From the NCBI RefSeq assembly GCF_002835935.1, contig NZ_PJCF01000004.1, positions 744,001 to 808,000 of the forward strand: a stretch of 64,000 nt of DNA. The letters are read 5' to 3'. The stretch is from Paraglaciecola sp. MB-3u-78. Its GTDB lineage: Bacteria; Pseudomonadota; Gammaproteobacteria; Enterobacterales; Alteromonadaceae. Numbering within the stretch: position 1 is the first letter of the stretch; every line of letters begins with the position of its first letter. The notes beneath the pieces are model-generated. The model saw only the letters and a program-made list of their open reading frames with translations, had not been told where the DNA came from and ran no database searches. Of this stretch, positions 8,401-17,970 are shown in pieces. The position numbers were made by a program, and so were the translations under genes.

Positions 8401-9171
8401 ATGAAAACAAAGAAGCAGACAACAGAATTTCAGTCAAGCTATCAAGCTATGGTAGACAGTGTCGAAGCGTTTGTAGTGAAAGAAGGTAAAAGCTTGCAAC
8501 AGGCTTTTTTCGCCGCGGAAGAAAAACTCGAAGATGCCAAAGAAATAAGTAGAGAAAAAATTCAGCAAGCGAGCAGAGACTTAAAGCATAACTTACGTTT
8601 GTGGGGTGAAGCAGTAGATGGGGCCAGTGAAGTCTATAAAGATCAAATAAAATTTGATCTAGCCTATGTAAATAAATCAATTTGGAATAAATTTCAGACT
8701 ATTGCAAATTCGAATACCGCGGAGTTTATAGCGTTCACAAGAACACTCAAGGAAGAAGCTCAAACAGTCATAACCGATGAACATATAGCCGCGCATCAGG
8801 AACATCATCAATGGGCTTCTGAACATGCTTTATGGCTAGATGAGATCGATTTTTGGAAAAAAGACCACGAACAAGCGCTAATTAAACTATTAGCAATTGA
8901 ACAAGCATTGAAACAGCAATCGACGTCACTGTTTGAACATGCTCAGGTCATTCAGGCCCATGGCAACATAGACCATAAACATGAAAAAATCATGACAAAT
9001 GCTGAACAAGATCCAAGTAGTGAGGTTTTCAATGTTGCCGATGAGAAAGAAATTGCATTGCATAATAAAGAACGCCAAATACACGCACAACACTCAGAAT
9101 TCCATCAAGCATTAAAAATCCATCATTATAAAATAATGGCGATGATCAACATGCTTTATAAGGAAAGTTAA
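8401..9171 (+). CDS. Unknown His-rich helical protein
   Basis: A 256-residue soluble, almost wholly helical protein of unknown function. Residues 1-125 are highly charged. They contain AEEKLEDAKEISREKIQQAS and RDLKHNLRLWGEAVDG, a pattern faintly like the N-terminal part of YbeL/DUF1451 proteins, but no zinc ribbon follows. Residues 128-256 are unusually rich in His and Trp (AAHQEHHQWASEHALWLDEI, then a His-x-His-rich C-terminal helix). They could form a metal-binding helical bundle, which is speculation. The stop overlaps the next small reading frame as TAATG, so the two are coupled. It lies between EEP and PEP synthase genes of the presumed low-oxygen island. Confidence 0.6.
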   Translation: MKTKKQTTEFQSSYQAMVDSVEAFVVKEGKSLQQAFFAAEEKLEDAKEISREKIQQASRDLKHNLRLWGEAVDGASEVYKDQIKFDLAYVNKSIWNKFQTIANSNTAEFIAFTRTLKEEAQTVITDEHIAAHQEHHQWASEHALWLDEIDFWKKDHEQALIKLLAIEQALKQQSTSLFEHAQVIQAHGNIDHKHEKIMTNAEQDPSSEVFNVADEKEIALHNKERQIHAQHSEFHQALKIHHYKIMAMINMLYKES

Positions 9172-9386
9172 TGACTGATTACAACGATCAAAGCAAGCTC
9201 AAACACTATTCCGTATCAAAGATGCAAGCCTTAAAAACGGAAATCGTTAACGGCGATGAGCAACGATTAAAAACCCTTTAAGTTCAACGTTTAAATCATC
9301 AAAGGACATCAATAATTCTATTGGGGATAACCACTTTTGCCGTTGTGATTATTGTAGATAATACCCGTTTTGGGGTCATAAAATAA
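9171..9386 (+). pseudogene. Small membrane protein gene with an in-frame TAA
   Basis: An ATG overlapping the upstream stop (TAATG) opens a 36-codon frame ending in ...QRLKTL at a TAA (9279-9281). The same frame then continues for 34 more codons with VQRLNHQRTSIILLGITTFA and VVIIVDNTRFG, a single hydrophobic helix. A single change at the TAA (for example from CAA) would give one 71-residue protein with a basic N-terminal half and one membrane anchor. I therefore read it as one gene broken by a nonsense mutation. Two separate tiny genes, or a sequencing error, are alternatives. Confidence 0.5.
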
Positions 9387-9624
9387 TATATTGCAATGCA
9401 ATGTCGTTATATTCCCCGTTTGCAACACTAGGCGAATAACAACCTTGTGACACTTATTACTACATATTGAGCACAGTACCTAAGGGTAAAGGCTAATTAA
9501 AATAGTGCTTGAATTGTAGATGAAGTACACAAATAAATATTCAAATTTATGCCACTAGATGGTTTAACTAAACTTCAGCTTTCGCAAGCTAACAAGTCCC
9601 AATTTAGATGAAAAGGTACGTTTA
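9387..9624. other. Gap upstream of PEP synthase, nothing recognised
   Basis: No gene remnant and no FixK/Fnr box were found in these 238 bp, unlike most other promoters in this island. The ppsA promoter must lie here. Confidence 0.4.
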
Positions 9625-12075
9625 ATGACAGATTCAACAAGTTATATTCGCTGGTTCAAGGAACTTAATATTGACGATGTAACTTCAGTCGGTGGCAAGA
9701 ATGCTTCGTTAGGTGAGATGTACCAAAACCTAACAACTGAAGGTGTGCGAGTACCCAATGGTTTTGCCGTTACCGCACAGGCTTATAACTATGTACTTGA
9801 ATACAATAAGGCGTGGCCATTATTACATGCCGTGCTTGATGGACTTGACCCCGATAATATTCGGGACTTACAGGTATGTGGCAAAAAAGCCCGCGGGATT
9901 GTATTAGACTGCAAATTACCTGATGACCTAAAGGCATCGATATTGGGTGGTTATGCCCAACTTAAACAAGAATATGGAAAAGAAATTTCATTGGCTGTAC
10001 GTTCCTCGGCGACGGCTGAAGATTCCCCTGAAGCTTCTTTCGCTGGACAAAATGATAGTTACCTAAATATAAGTAGTGAAGAGGCATTACTGGATGCTTA
10101 TCAACGGTGCCTAGCCTCAAATTTTACCGACCGTTCTATTCACTACAAATACGATAATAACTTTGATTTTTATAACGTATTTCTCTCAGTTGTGGTGATG
10201 AAGATGGTACGCAGCGATATTGGGTCCAGTGGTGTTATGTTTTCGCTGGATACAGAAACAAACTTCAAGGATGTGGTTTTCATCAATGCTGCTATAGGTT
10301 TAGGAGAAAATATTGTTCAGGGCACGATCGAACCTGACAGTTTCTATGTTCATAAACCCACGTATAACAAGGGGTATCGAAGTGTATTAAAACGCCGCTT
10401 GGGTCAAAAAGAATTAAAAATGATTTTTACCGATAGCCTCAACACTAACAATATCTCTGTGGAATATACTGAGAATGTAGAAACCAGCAATGAGGAAAAA
10501 TCACAGTTTTGTATCACCGACGACGATGTCATGGAGTTAGCCGACTTCGCCATAAAAATTGAAGATCATTATTCGCAAAAAGCTGGATTCTATAAACCTA
10601 TGGATATGGAGTGGGCTAAGGACGGTATCGACGGCAAACTCTATATAGTGCAGGCTCGCCCTGAGACAGTATCCTCACAAAAAAGCGCCACGACGCTTGA
10701 AATATTCCACCTCAAAGATTGCTCCAACATTCTTGCAAAAGGTCAGGCTGTTGGCACTCGAATAGGTGCTGGAAAAGTAAGAGTGATCCAGGATGTTAAT
10801 CTTCTGAGTGACTTTAAACCAGGAGAAGTACTGGTTGCCGATACCACCACTCCAGACTGGGAGCCTGTCATGAAAATTGCTGCAGCGATTGTGACTAACC
10901 GTGGTGGTCGCACCTGTCATGCCGCCATTGTGGCCCGCGAATTGGGGATCCCCGCGATTGTAGGAACCAATAACGCCACTGAAAAGCTTGGCAATAAGCA
11001 AGCAGTGACCGTTTGTTGTGCAGAAGGTGAATTGGGTTATATCTATGACGGTATTTTAAACTTCGAAATTGAGCAGACCGATCTCAGTCAACTGGCAAAA
11101 CCCAAAACTCAGATTATGATGAATTTGGGCAATCCAGATAAGGCCTTCAGTCTTGCGGCTTTACCCGTGGATGGCATTGGATTGGCGCGAATGGAATTTA
11201 TTATTAACGAATACATCAAAGTGCATCCAATGGCGTTTAAACACCCAGAAAAAGTGGATGATGTCACTTTAGATAAAATCCAATCGCTTTGCACCGCCTA
11301 TAAAAACCCTCAGGACTTTTTTGTCAAAACTCTTTCTGAAGGTGTCGCTACCATTGCAGCCGCTGTGTATCCAAAACCCTGTGTAGTGCGTATGAGCGAC
11401 TTCAAAAGTAATGAATACGCCACTTTGCTAGGGGGAAAGTTTTTCGAACCCCAAGAAGACAACCCGATGATTGGGTTTCGGGGTGCAGCTCGTTATGCTC
11501 ATCCTGCTTATGCCGATGGCTTTGCGCTAGAGTGCCAAGCGATGAAGCGGGTGCGTGATGAGATGGGCATGACCAATGTGATATTGATGATCCCTTTTTG
11601 TCGTCGCGTACAAGAAGGTGAAAAGGTACTGGAATCTATGGCTAAAAATGGGCTTAAGCGTGGCGACAATAACTTGCAAGTGTATGTCATGTGCGAGATA
11701 CCCAATAATGTCATTCAGATCGATGCCTTCGCAAAACTTTTTGACGGGTTATCCATAGGTTCTAACGACCTGACCCAACTCACCTTGGGTGTTGATCGAG
11801 ATTCACAAATTGTTGCCTTTGATTTTGATGAGCGTGATCCTGGCGTTAAAGAGATGATCCGATTGGCAGTAGAAGGTGGTAAACGTAATGGTATACATAC
11901 CGGTATTTGTGGCCAAGCTCCGTCAGACTATCCAGAAATAGCCGAATATTTGGTACAGCTTGGAATTGATTCTATGAGCCTTAATCCAGACACCGTGCTT
12001 GCTACAACTCGACGTGTACTGGAAGTAGAAAAGCGCCTGTTACACATGCCCAAATCCATAGACCAAGGTGAATAG
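9625..12075 (+). CDS. ppsA: Phosphoenolpyruvate synthase
   Basis: An 816-residue enzyme making PEP, AMP and phosphate from pyruvate and ATP. The N-terminal ATP-binding domain shows VGGKNASLGEMY and AVRSSATAEDSPEASFAGQ. The central swivelling domain has TNRGGRTCHAAIVARELG, whose His carries the phosphate. The C-terminal TIM-barrel domain has PCVVRMSDFKSNEYATLLGG, SIGSNDLTQLTLGVDRDS and GICGQAPSDYP. These features fit PpsA rather than pyruvate phosphate dikinase. It is slightly longer than E. coli PpsA (792). With phosphofructokinase and phosphoketolase nearby it may balance PEP and pyruvate, but no Fnr box was found upstream. Confidence 0.94.
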   Translation: MTDSTSYIRWFKELNIDDVTSVGGKNASLGEMYQNLTTEGVRVPNGFAVTAQAYNYVLEYNKAWPLLHAVLDGLDPDNIRDLQVCGKKARGIVLDCKLPDDLKASILGGYAQLKQEYGKEISLAVRSSATAEDSPEASFAGQNDSYLNISSEEALLDAYQRCLASNFTDRSIHYKYDNNFDFYNVFLSVVVMKMVRSDIGSSGVMFSLDTETNFKDVVFINAAIGLGENIVQGTIEPDSFYVHKPTYNKGYRSVLKRRLGQKELKMIFTDSLNTNNISVEYTENVETSNEEKSQFCITDDDVMELADFAIKIEDHYSQKAGFYKPMDMEWAKDGIDGKLYIVQARPETVSSQKSATTLEIFHLKDCSNILAKGQAVGTRIGAGKVRVIQDVNLLSDFKPGEVLVADTTTPDWEPVMKIAAAIVTNRGGRTCHAAIVARELGIPAIVGTNNATEKLGNKQAVTVCCAEGELGYIYDGILNFEIEQTDLSQLAKPKTQIMMNLGNPDKAFSLAALPVDGIGLARMEFIINEYIKVHPMAFKHPEKVDDVTLDKIQSLCTAYKNPQDFFVKTLSEGVATIAAAVYPKPCVVRMSDFKSNEYATLLGGKFFEPQEDNPMIGFRGAARYAHPAYADGFALECQAMKRVRDEMGMTNVILMIPFCRRVQEGEKVLESMAKNGLKRGDNNLQVYVMCEIPNNVIQIDAFAKLFDGLSIGSNDLTQLTLGVDRDSQIVAFDFDERDPGVKEMIRLAVEGGKRNGIHTGICGQAPSDYPEIAEYLVQLGIDSMSLNPDTVLATTRRVLEVEKRLLHMPKSIDQGE

Positions 12076-12122
12076 TCAATGTTTATCTAAGCCAGAAACA
12101 TGTATTCCAAAATCTTAGTTAG

Positions 12123-12413
<291 letters not shown>

Positions 12414-12418
12414 AGACA

Positions 12419-13807
12419 TTAATCTGCACGGGGTACATTAAGCGGTAATGCTTTTCTAGATACAAATATCAAAATCACCGTCCCAATAATCCCAGCTATA
12501 AGTGAACCAAGTAAAATTCCTAATTTGGCTTGTTCAATCAATGCTGGATGTCCTTCAAATGCCAATGCAGAGATAAACAGTGACATTGTAAAACCGACGC
12601 CAGCTAAAAAGCCGATGCCAACAATGTGATTAAAATGTACGCCTTCGGGAAGTCTTGCAATCCTCATTTTTAAAGCTAGCCACGCAAACATACTGATACC
12701 TATTCCTTTGCCTAAGACTAGACCAAAAAATATGGCTAGCGTGATCACCGTTTCACTAAATTCAGGGATGGCGTTAGGGAGCAGCATTCCAGCGTTTAAA
12801 AAAGCAAACAACGGCAATATAATGAGGCTAACGGGTTTATCTAAGGAGTTGCCCCAGCGTATAATCGGTGTAGTTGTTTTTTTTGCGATATCTTCGGCTT
12901 GAACCGCAAGATCATGTTGCTCACTGCTCTGAAGAATAGTGGTTTGCGGTTTGTTCGCTTCCCCAAAGTCTTCGACAAGGTGTTTCATTTTACGATGAAA
13001 CCATTGTTTTTGGGCATAGGGTCGTGTGGGCACCATCAAGGCCGCCAAAATACCTGCTGTCGTTGCGTGAATGCCTGATTGAAGAACAAACCACCATAAT
13101 ATGACACCACCAATCAAATAAAATGAGGCCATTCTTATTCCAAGCAGATTCATCAAAAACATCGCCGCTAATGTCAAACCTGCCCATAAAAGGGAGCTGA
13201 CCACAATTTGCTCAGTATAAAAAATCCCAATAACCACAACTGCTCCCATGTCATCAACTATGGCTAAACCTGTTAGAATGATGGCAGCCGCTCGTGGTGC
13301 TTTAGTGCCTAATAATGTTAAAATGGCTATAGCAAATGCAGTATCCGTTGCCATTGGCACGCCCCATCCCTGAAAAGCATCTGATCCGCCAATCCACACA
13401 ATCAGCAGATAAGTTAGTGCTGGCAATAGCATCCCACCGGTGGCCATGGCAATCACTAAGGTGGCATCTTTTAAGTCACTCAGTGCACCCACTAAACACT
13501 CATATTTAATTTCCAATCCTAATATAAAGAAAAATAACACCATCAAGCCATCATTGATCCAATAATGAACTGAGTGACTCATTTCCCAGTCCCCAAGTGA
13601 AATTGCGAGCACCAGTTTATTTATCGACTCATACTGCTGTTGCCATCCTACATTGACCATAAGAATGGCCAGTATGGCAGAAATAAGTAGCACTATTCCG
13701 GCCATGGCTTGGCTATTGATAAAGGCTTCTACAGGAGAAGACAATTTAAGAAAACCTCGCTCTAATGGAGCATGCTCACGGTTTGCTTCTCTAATTTTAG
13801 ATTTCAT
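12419..13807 (-). CDS. nhaA: Na+/H+ antiporter NhaA
   Basis: A 462-residue inner-membrane antiporter that exports Na+ in exchange for H+. The paired ion-binding aspartates are in GLAIVDDMGAVVVIGIFY, and the unwound helix region shows GVPMATDTAFAIAILTLLG. About twelve membrane helices can be traced. Compared with E. coli NhaA (388) it has a longer N-terminus (about 30 residues) and an extended cytoplasmic loop around residues 270-310 rich in charged residues. A one-mismatch Fnr/FixK-like box lies 81 bp upstream of the ATG. A Na+ exporter next to a possible Na+-pumping N-ATPase fits a shared ion-homeostasis role. Confidence 0.93.
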   Translation of the reverse strand: MKSKIREANREHAPLERGFLKLSSPVEAFINSQAMAGIVLLISAILAILMVNVGWQQQYESINKLVLAISLGDWEMSHSVHYWINDGLMVLFFFILGLEIKYECLVGALSDLKDATLVIAMATGGMLLPALTYLLIVWIGGSDAFQGWGVPMATDTAFAIAILTLLGTKAPRAAAIILTGLAIVDDMGAVVVIGIFYTEQIVVSSLLWAGLTLAAMFLMNLLGIRMASFYLIGGVILWWFVLQSGIHATTAGILAALMVPTRPYAQKQWFHRKMKHLVEDFGEANKPQTTILQSSEQHDLAVQAEDIAKKTTTPIIRWGNSLDKPVSLIILPLFAFLNAGMLLPNAIPEFSETVITLAIFFGLVLGKGIGISMFAWLALKMRIARLPEGVHFNHIVGIGFLAGVGFTMSLFISALAFEGHPALIEQAKLGILLGSLIAGIIGTVILIFVSRKALPLNVPRAD

Positions 13808-14062
13808 CGCCTTTCCTTCCTGGTTTTAACGGTGCACTGAATAAAGAGAATAATTAACACCCCTAGGTACTTATAAAAGTTTTGATCCAAAACAATAAAC
13901 CCGCTTTAATTATTAGATAGTATACTAAATAAAATTGCTAAAATATATGAAATGAATTACACGGGTTTCTGCAAGGTTTAGTTTATTTTTACAGGCTTAT
14001 TTAGAAGCTTCAGCACTAAAACCTCAACCTCTATAATTGCGTAGTGCACTATCTATATTTGA
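13808..14062. other. nhaA upstream region
   Basis: AT-rich non-coding DNA that should hold the nhaA promoter and the Fnr-like box described separately. I see no gene on either strand. Confidence 0.5.
13882..13895 (-). promoter_or_regulatory. Fnr/FixK-like box (one mismatch), nhaA promoter
   Basis: TTGATCCAAAACAA differs from TTGAT-N4-ATCAA at one position. On the minus strand a -10-like TAATTA at 13851-13856 would put the box centre roughly 44 bp upstream of the start site. It is weaker than the other boxes. Confidence 0.4.
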
Positions 14063-14248
14063 AGTTTTACAACTTTTGGAATAGTATCTCGAGAGTTTGA
14101 AAAAGAATATTTCGATTATTTTGGTTATGGCTATTATTGGACAGGTGAAGGTACATGGGGCGAATACGCTTACCCAACAGCGCTGTTTTACGGCAATATA
14201 CTGCCCATTAACCATGATGACGTTAGCCAAAAAATTGCAGGACAGTGA
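14063..14248 (+). pseudogene. C-terminal fragment of an unrecognised aromatic-rich protein
   Basis: An open frame without a start codon runs from just after a TGA at 14060-14062 to the TGA at 14246-14248. It reads EFEKEYFDYFGYGYYWTGEG followed by TWGEYAYPTALFYGN and HDDVSQKIAGQ. The strongly non-random, Tyr/Trp/Gly-rich composition looks like genuine protein rather than a chance frame, but I do not recognise the family. It could be the tail of a deleted gene, in line with other truncated genes nearby. Confidence 0.35.
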
Positions 14249-14426
14249 TATCAATTAAGTCATATTTCAATGGGCAGGTTGCTGATGAGAACATTATACT
14301 GTTGGTAACTGCTACAAATGTGTCAATCATTGTGTCAATTATATTAAAACGCTATTTTTTACTCTACAAAGAGACCTTTTATTGGTGGCAAAAATCATTC
14401 TATGGACTAAGGGTCGAGGATAATAT

Positions 14427-15806
14427 ATGAATACAAAAAATAACCTAAATGCGAGTAATCCAGAGCACATCAGCAAGGTGTTGTATGGCGAAGAAACAGC
14501 CAAAGCCCTTGTGAATTTTACCATTAGTGAGATGAAAATGCCCCGTGCTTTTCTCTGGGCACTTGGGGCTGTAAAGGCCGCTGCTGCTCGAGCTAATATG
14601 GAACTAGGTTTACTTGAAACAGACAAAGCTATGCCTATTATAGCTGCAGCTAAAAGTGTTGCTAACGGCTTCTATGACGATCAATTCCCAGTGGATGTAT
14701 TTCAAACTGGCTCTGGCACCAGTACCAACATGAACGCCAATGAGGTGATTGCCTTCCTTGTGAATTTACAAAGTGAAGGAAAACTTTGTGTGCACCCTAT
14801 AGATGATGTGAATTTGGGTCAAAGCTCTAATGACGTTATCCCCTCATGTATTCATTTAAGTGCTGCGACGCTTATCGACAACGAACTACTGCCTTCCCTA
14901 TCACACCTAGTCTATACCTTAGATAATAAAGTAAAGGAACATCAGAATACTATCAAAACCGGTAGAACCCATCTGATGGATGCAATGCCGATCAGTTTGG
15001 GCCAGGAAATAAGTGCTTGGCGAGATCAGATTAAATACATACATAACCAACTCCAACACAGTTTACAAAGTTTATGTAAGCTTGCTATTGGTGGCACTGC
15101 GGTAGGCACTGGTGTCAATACACATCCAGAATTTGGGACTGTTGTGACTCGGTTGTTATCAGAAAATAGCGGCTTAGAGTTTACCCCAACTGACAATTAT
15201 TTTCATGGAATAAGCGCCCAAGACACGGCTGTTAGTGTTAGTGGGAACCTCAAAACCGCCGCTGTTAGTTTGAGTAAAATTAGCAATGATATTCGTTGGC
15301 TCAGTAGTGGACCCTTAAATGGCTTAAATGAAATACACTTACCCGAGCTTCAAAAAGGTAGCAGTATCATGCCAGGGAAAGTCAACCCAGTCATCCCAGA
15401 AGCGGTACTCATGGGGTGTACCCAAGTAATTGGCAATGACACTACAATCACCTTGGCAGCTCAATCAGGCAACTTTCAATTAAACACCATGTTGCCTTTA
15501 ATCGGACATACTTTAGTACAAAGTATTCAACTACTGACTACATGCAGCACCACACTTGCCGATAAAGTGATCAAAAACATGGAAGTGAACCATGCAATGC
15601 TTAAGCAGAACGTGGCACGAAATCCTATGTTAGCAACGGCATTAACAAGTATAATTGGTTATGATAAAAGCGCCGAGATTGCCAAAATAGCCTATACAGA
15701 AAATAGAGCAGTGTTAGATGTTGCCAAAGATTTGACCGATATAAATGAAGCTGAACTTATCGCAAGGTTAGATCCCAAGGCAATGATAGGTAAATCAAAA
15801 AACTAA
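14427..15806 (+). CDS. fumC: Class II fumarate hydratase
   Basis: A 459-residue soluble, iron-independent fumarase interconverting fumarate and malate. The family signature GSSIMPGKVNPVIPEAV is present (SSIMPGKVNP loop), together with GSGTSTNMNANEV, QSSNDVIPS and KTGRTHLMDAMPI. Active-site His and Ser residues are in the expected places. Length is that of FumC (about 460). FumC does not need an oxygen-sensitive Fe-S cluster. A reductive fumarate branch under low oxygen would fit the island, but this is inference. No FixK box was found in front of it. Confidence 0.94.
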   Translation: MNTKNNLNASNPEHISKVLYGEETAKALVNFTISEMKMPRAFLWALGAVKAAAARANMELGLLETDKAMPIIAAAKSVANGFYDDQFPVDVFQTGSGTSTNMNANEVIAFLVNLQSEGKLCVHPIDDVNLGQSSNDVIPSCIHLSAATLIDNELLPSLSHLVYTLDNKVKEHQNTIKTGRTHLMDAMPISLGQEISAWRDQIKYIHNQLQHSLQSLCKLAIGGTAVGTGVNTHPEFGTVVTRLLSENSGLEFTPTDNYFHGISAQDTAVSVSGNLKTAAVSLSKISNDIRWLSSGPLNGLNEIHLPELQKGSSIMPGKVNPVIPEAVLMGCTQVIGNDTTITLAAQSGNFQLNTMLPLIGHTLVQSIQLLTTCSTTLADKVIKNMEVNHAMLKQNVARNPMLATALTSIIGYDKSAEIAKIAYTENRAVLDVAKDLTDINEAELIARLDPKAMIGKSKN

Positions 15807-16024
15807 ACACTAAACACCAAAGCCACCATGGATGGTTCTACGTGGAAGAAAATATTGATGTGCACACTGCCAATAACTCACTATATGAACTTATATTTTT
15901 TACGTCATTATCTGTCTGTATGTAACTTATCCAGATAATTTGATTATAAAATTCGCAGTCTATTTTTAGTCCTAGCAGTGGCATATGCTTTAAATAACAA
16001 ACAACATAACTAATGGGATCTAAC
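15807..16024. other. Gap after fumC
   Basis: 218 bp with no gene or clear terminator seen. The promoter of the following small gene should be here. Confidence 0.35.
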
Positions 16025-16228
16025 ATGACGGTTCAGAAACATCACGACATCGCAACTTTTGCGGCCTTAAAAACCTCCATAGCAAATGGTGAAGAGTTAT
16101 CGGTAAAAGAATTGTTAGCAAATCAACCGATGCAAGAACTTGAAAAAAGCTACCTCATTGACTTAGCTAAATTAAACAACAACCCTACTATTATAAAGCT
16201 ACTTGAAGATATTCCCTTAAAGGAATAG
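16025..16228 (+). CDS. Small hypothetical protein
   Basis: A 67-residue hydrophilic, mostly helical protein. I chose ATG 16025 over the upstream in-frame ATG at 16013. It shows no membrane segment and no motif I recognise; the pattern ALKTSIANGEELSVKELL suggests two or three amphipathic helices. It lies 73 bp upstream of the cation exchanger gene on the same strand. Function unknown. Confidence 0.45.
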   Translation: MTVQKHHDIATFAALKTSIANGEELSVKELLANQPMQELEKSYLIDLAKLNNNPTIIKLLEDIPLKE

Positions 16229-16301
16229 GTAAGATAAAAACTCTCAATTTGGCATCGGTTATCATAGGAAGCAACCAAATAGATTATGAAAATGGACTCA
16301 A

Positions 16302-17309
16302 GTGTTAGCTGAACTCGCCTATATTTTCCTTATCATGACTATTGCGACCACTGTAGTATGGAAGGCGTGTAACTTCCTTGAGGACGCATGCCACGATCTA
16401 GCCCTCTGTTACGGTCTTCCAGACTCAGTCAAAGGTTCTACAGTGATGGCAATCAGTTCGAGCTTTCCCGAATTGGTCACTATCATCCTGGCCGCAGGCA
16501 TTCATGGGGACTTTGAACTAGGTTTGGCTACCATTATTGGTTCGGCAGTGTTCAATATATTGGTCATTCCGGGAACATCGGTATTCTTCCGCCCAGGTTC
16601 ACTTCACGCAGGGCGCGACGTGATCTATCGAGAAGCGCAGTTTTACCTGATCAGTGTGCTGATCGTGATGGTAACACTGTCATTTGCTGTTATTTATCAA
16701 CCGTCTACAGAAGAACCATTAAACGGAACATTGACACTTTCCTTGATGATCCTTCCGCTACTATTTTACGTGCTGTACATCTACATCCAATATCAAGAAG
16801 TGCGTGACCACATACCAGAGGACATAAAGCGGGAACCCAATGCACTTAAAAGCTGGGGTAAGCTGATTATATCCATGGTGCTGGTTACCATAGCGGTGGA
16901 AGTACTGATCCAAATGGTCATCGAACTTGGCGAGATGTTCCGTACTCCGAGTTATTTTTGGGGTGCAACCCTATTGGCCGCGGCAACTAGCATCCCGGAT
17001 CTTTTTGTCAGCGTCAAAGCAGCCCAACGTAAGCTGAGTACTGCAAGCCTAACAAATGCCTTCGGCAGTAATATCTTCGACTTATTGGTTGTGTTACCTG
17101 CTGGAGTCATCGTTGCCGGCGCAGTAGGTTTTAACTATCCTCGGATTATTCCAATGATGATGTTCCTATTATTTGCCACTGTGACTTTTTTGGTGCTGGC
17201 ACGAAGTGGTTCCGAACTGACCAATAATAACGGTAAAATTCTGCTGTTGCTGTATGTCGGATATATCATCTGGATGGGAACACAATATATCGGTATTGGA
17301 GGCACCTGA
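16302..17309 (+). CDS. CaCA-family Na+/Ca2+ (cation) exchanger
   Basis: A 335-residue membrane antiporter with about ten helices and the two inverted alpha repeats of the CaCA family. Repeat 1 is GSTVMAISSSFPELVTIILA and repeat 2 is GATLLAAATSIPDLFVSVKA followed by AFGSNIFDLLV. The acidic residues in SFPEL and SIPDL correspond to the cation-binding positions; having Asp in the second repeat is a variation on the usual Glu. Start is GTG at 16302, as no ATG is in frame nearby. It probably exports Ca2+ using a Na+ or H+ gradient, so it may pair with the downstream P-type Ca2+-ATPase. Cation specificity is inferred. Confidence 0.8.
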   Translation: MLAELAYIFLIMTIATTVVWKACNFLEDACHDLALCYGLPDSVKGSTVMAISSSFPELVTIILAAGIHGDFELGLATIIGSAVFNILVIPGTSVFFRPGSLHAGRDVIYREAQFYLISVLIVMVTLSFAVIYQPSTEEPLNGTLTLSLMILPLLFYVLYIYIQYQEVRDHIPEDIKREPNALKSWGKLIISMVLVTIAVEVLIQMVIELGEMFRTPSYFWGATLLAAATSIPDLFVSVKAAQRKLSTASLTNAFGSNIFDLLVVLPAGVIVAGAVGFNYPRIIPMMMFLLFATVTFLVLARSGSELTNNNGKILLLLYVGYIIWMGTQYIGIGGT

Positions 17310-17372
17310 TCTTCCCCCAGTTTTGTAGACACTTAGCTTGCCTGTGAATATATATTTTAATATTCATTAGCC

Positions 17373-17858
17373 TTAAGTTTTAAAGGCAGTGTTATTTATT
17401 TCTATCTTTTGCTTATCATTCATCAGTTCATAACTCATCAATTTCATTAGTTCACTAAACTCTTCTGACAATATAGCCAATGCATCTTCAATGCTAAATA
17501 AACCAACAAGCACACCTTTTACGTTCACAACAGGAGCACTTCTAACACCGTAATAACGTAGGTATTTAAGCGCCTTTTTCACATTATGTGTTTCAGTCAC
17601 GCAGAACAATTCACAGGTTAGAATATCTTCCGCTTTTAATACAGAGGGTGCTATGTTTGCAGCGAGCACTTCGAGCACCAAATCATGATCGGAAATTATG
17701 CCTTTGGGCATAAGTTCTCCACTTATATTATCAACTACCACGACTAACCCAACCTGTTGTTCCCTCATCACTCTAGCGATATCTAGCACTGAATCTTGCT
17801 TCAAAACATATACAACATTTTTTGAACATATTTCTCCAACATTCATGTGGTTTACCAT
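17373..17858 (-). CDS. Tandem CBS-domain protein
   Basis: A 161-residue protein made of two CBS domains (about residues 8-70 and 78-140). Typical strands are VGLVVVVDNISGELMPKGII and SAPVVNVKGVLVGLFSIEDA. Free-standing CBS pairs bind adenine nucleotides and act as energy sensors, but the partner is unknown. ATG 17858 is used; an in-frame ATG at 17846 is an alternative because the predicted start site is only a few bases upstream. A FixK/Fnr box at 17903-17916 sits about 43 bp above that start site, so expression should follow the low-oxygen regulator. Confidence 0.85.
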   Translation of the reverse strand: MVNHMNVGEICSKNVVYVLKQDSVLDIARVMREQQVGLVVVVDNISGELMPKGIISDHDLVLEVLAANIAPSVLKAEDILTCELFCVTETHNVKKALKYLRYYGVRSAPVVNVKGVLVGLFSIEDALAILSEEFSELMKLMSYELMNDKQKIEINNTAFKT

Positions 17859-17902
17859 TTATGAAACATAAAATGATACTAGAATATTTTTGGGGTCCAT
17901 TA

Positions 17903-17916
17903 TTGATTTGGGTCAA
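17903..17916 (-). promoter_or_regulatory. FixK/Fnr box, CBS gene promoter
   Basis: TTGATTTGGGTCAA has the FixK-type GTCAA right half. On the minus strand TATCAT (17873-17878) can serve as -10, giving a start near 17866 and a box centre at about -43. Confidence 0.65.
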
Positions 17917-17970
17917 ATAAAAGAATTGGTTTAGATGAGACTAAACATTCAAACTGTGTTTTCTCTATCT

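Noticed and set aside
14245-14430. 61-codon plus-strand frame before fumC
   Set aside because: No recognisable domain, no ribosome site, and it overlaps the fumC start; probably chance.
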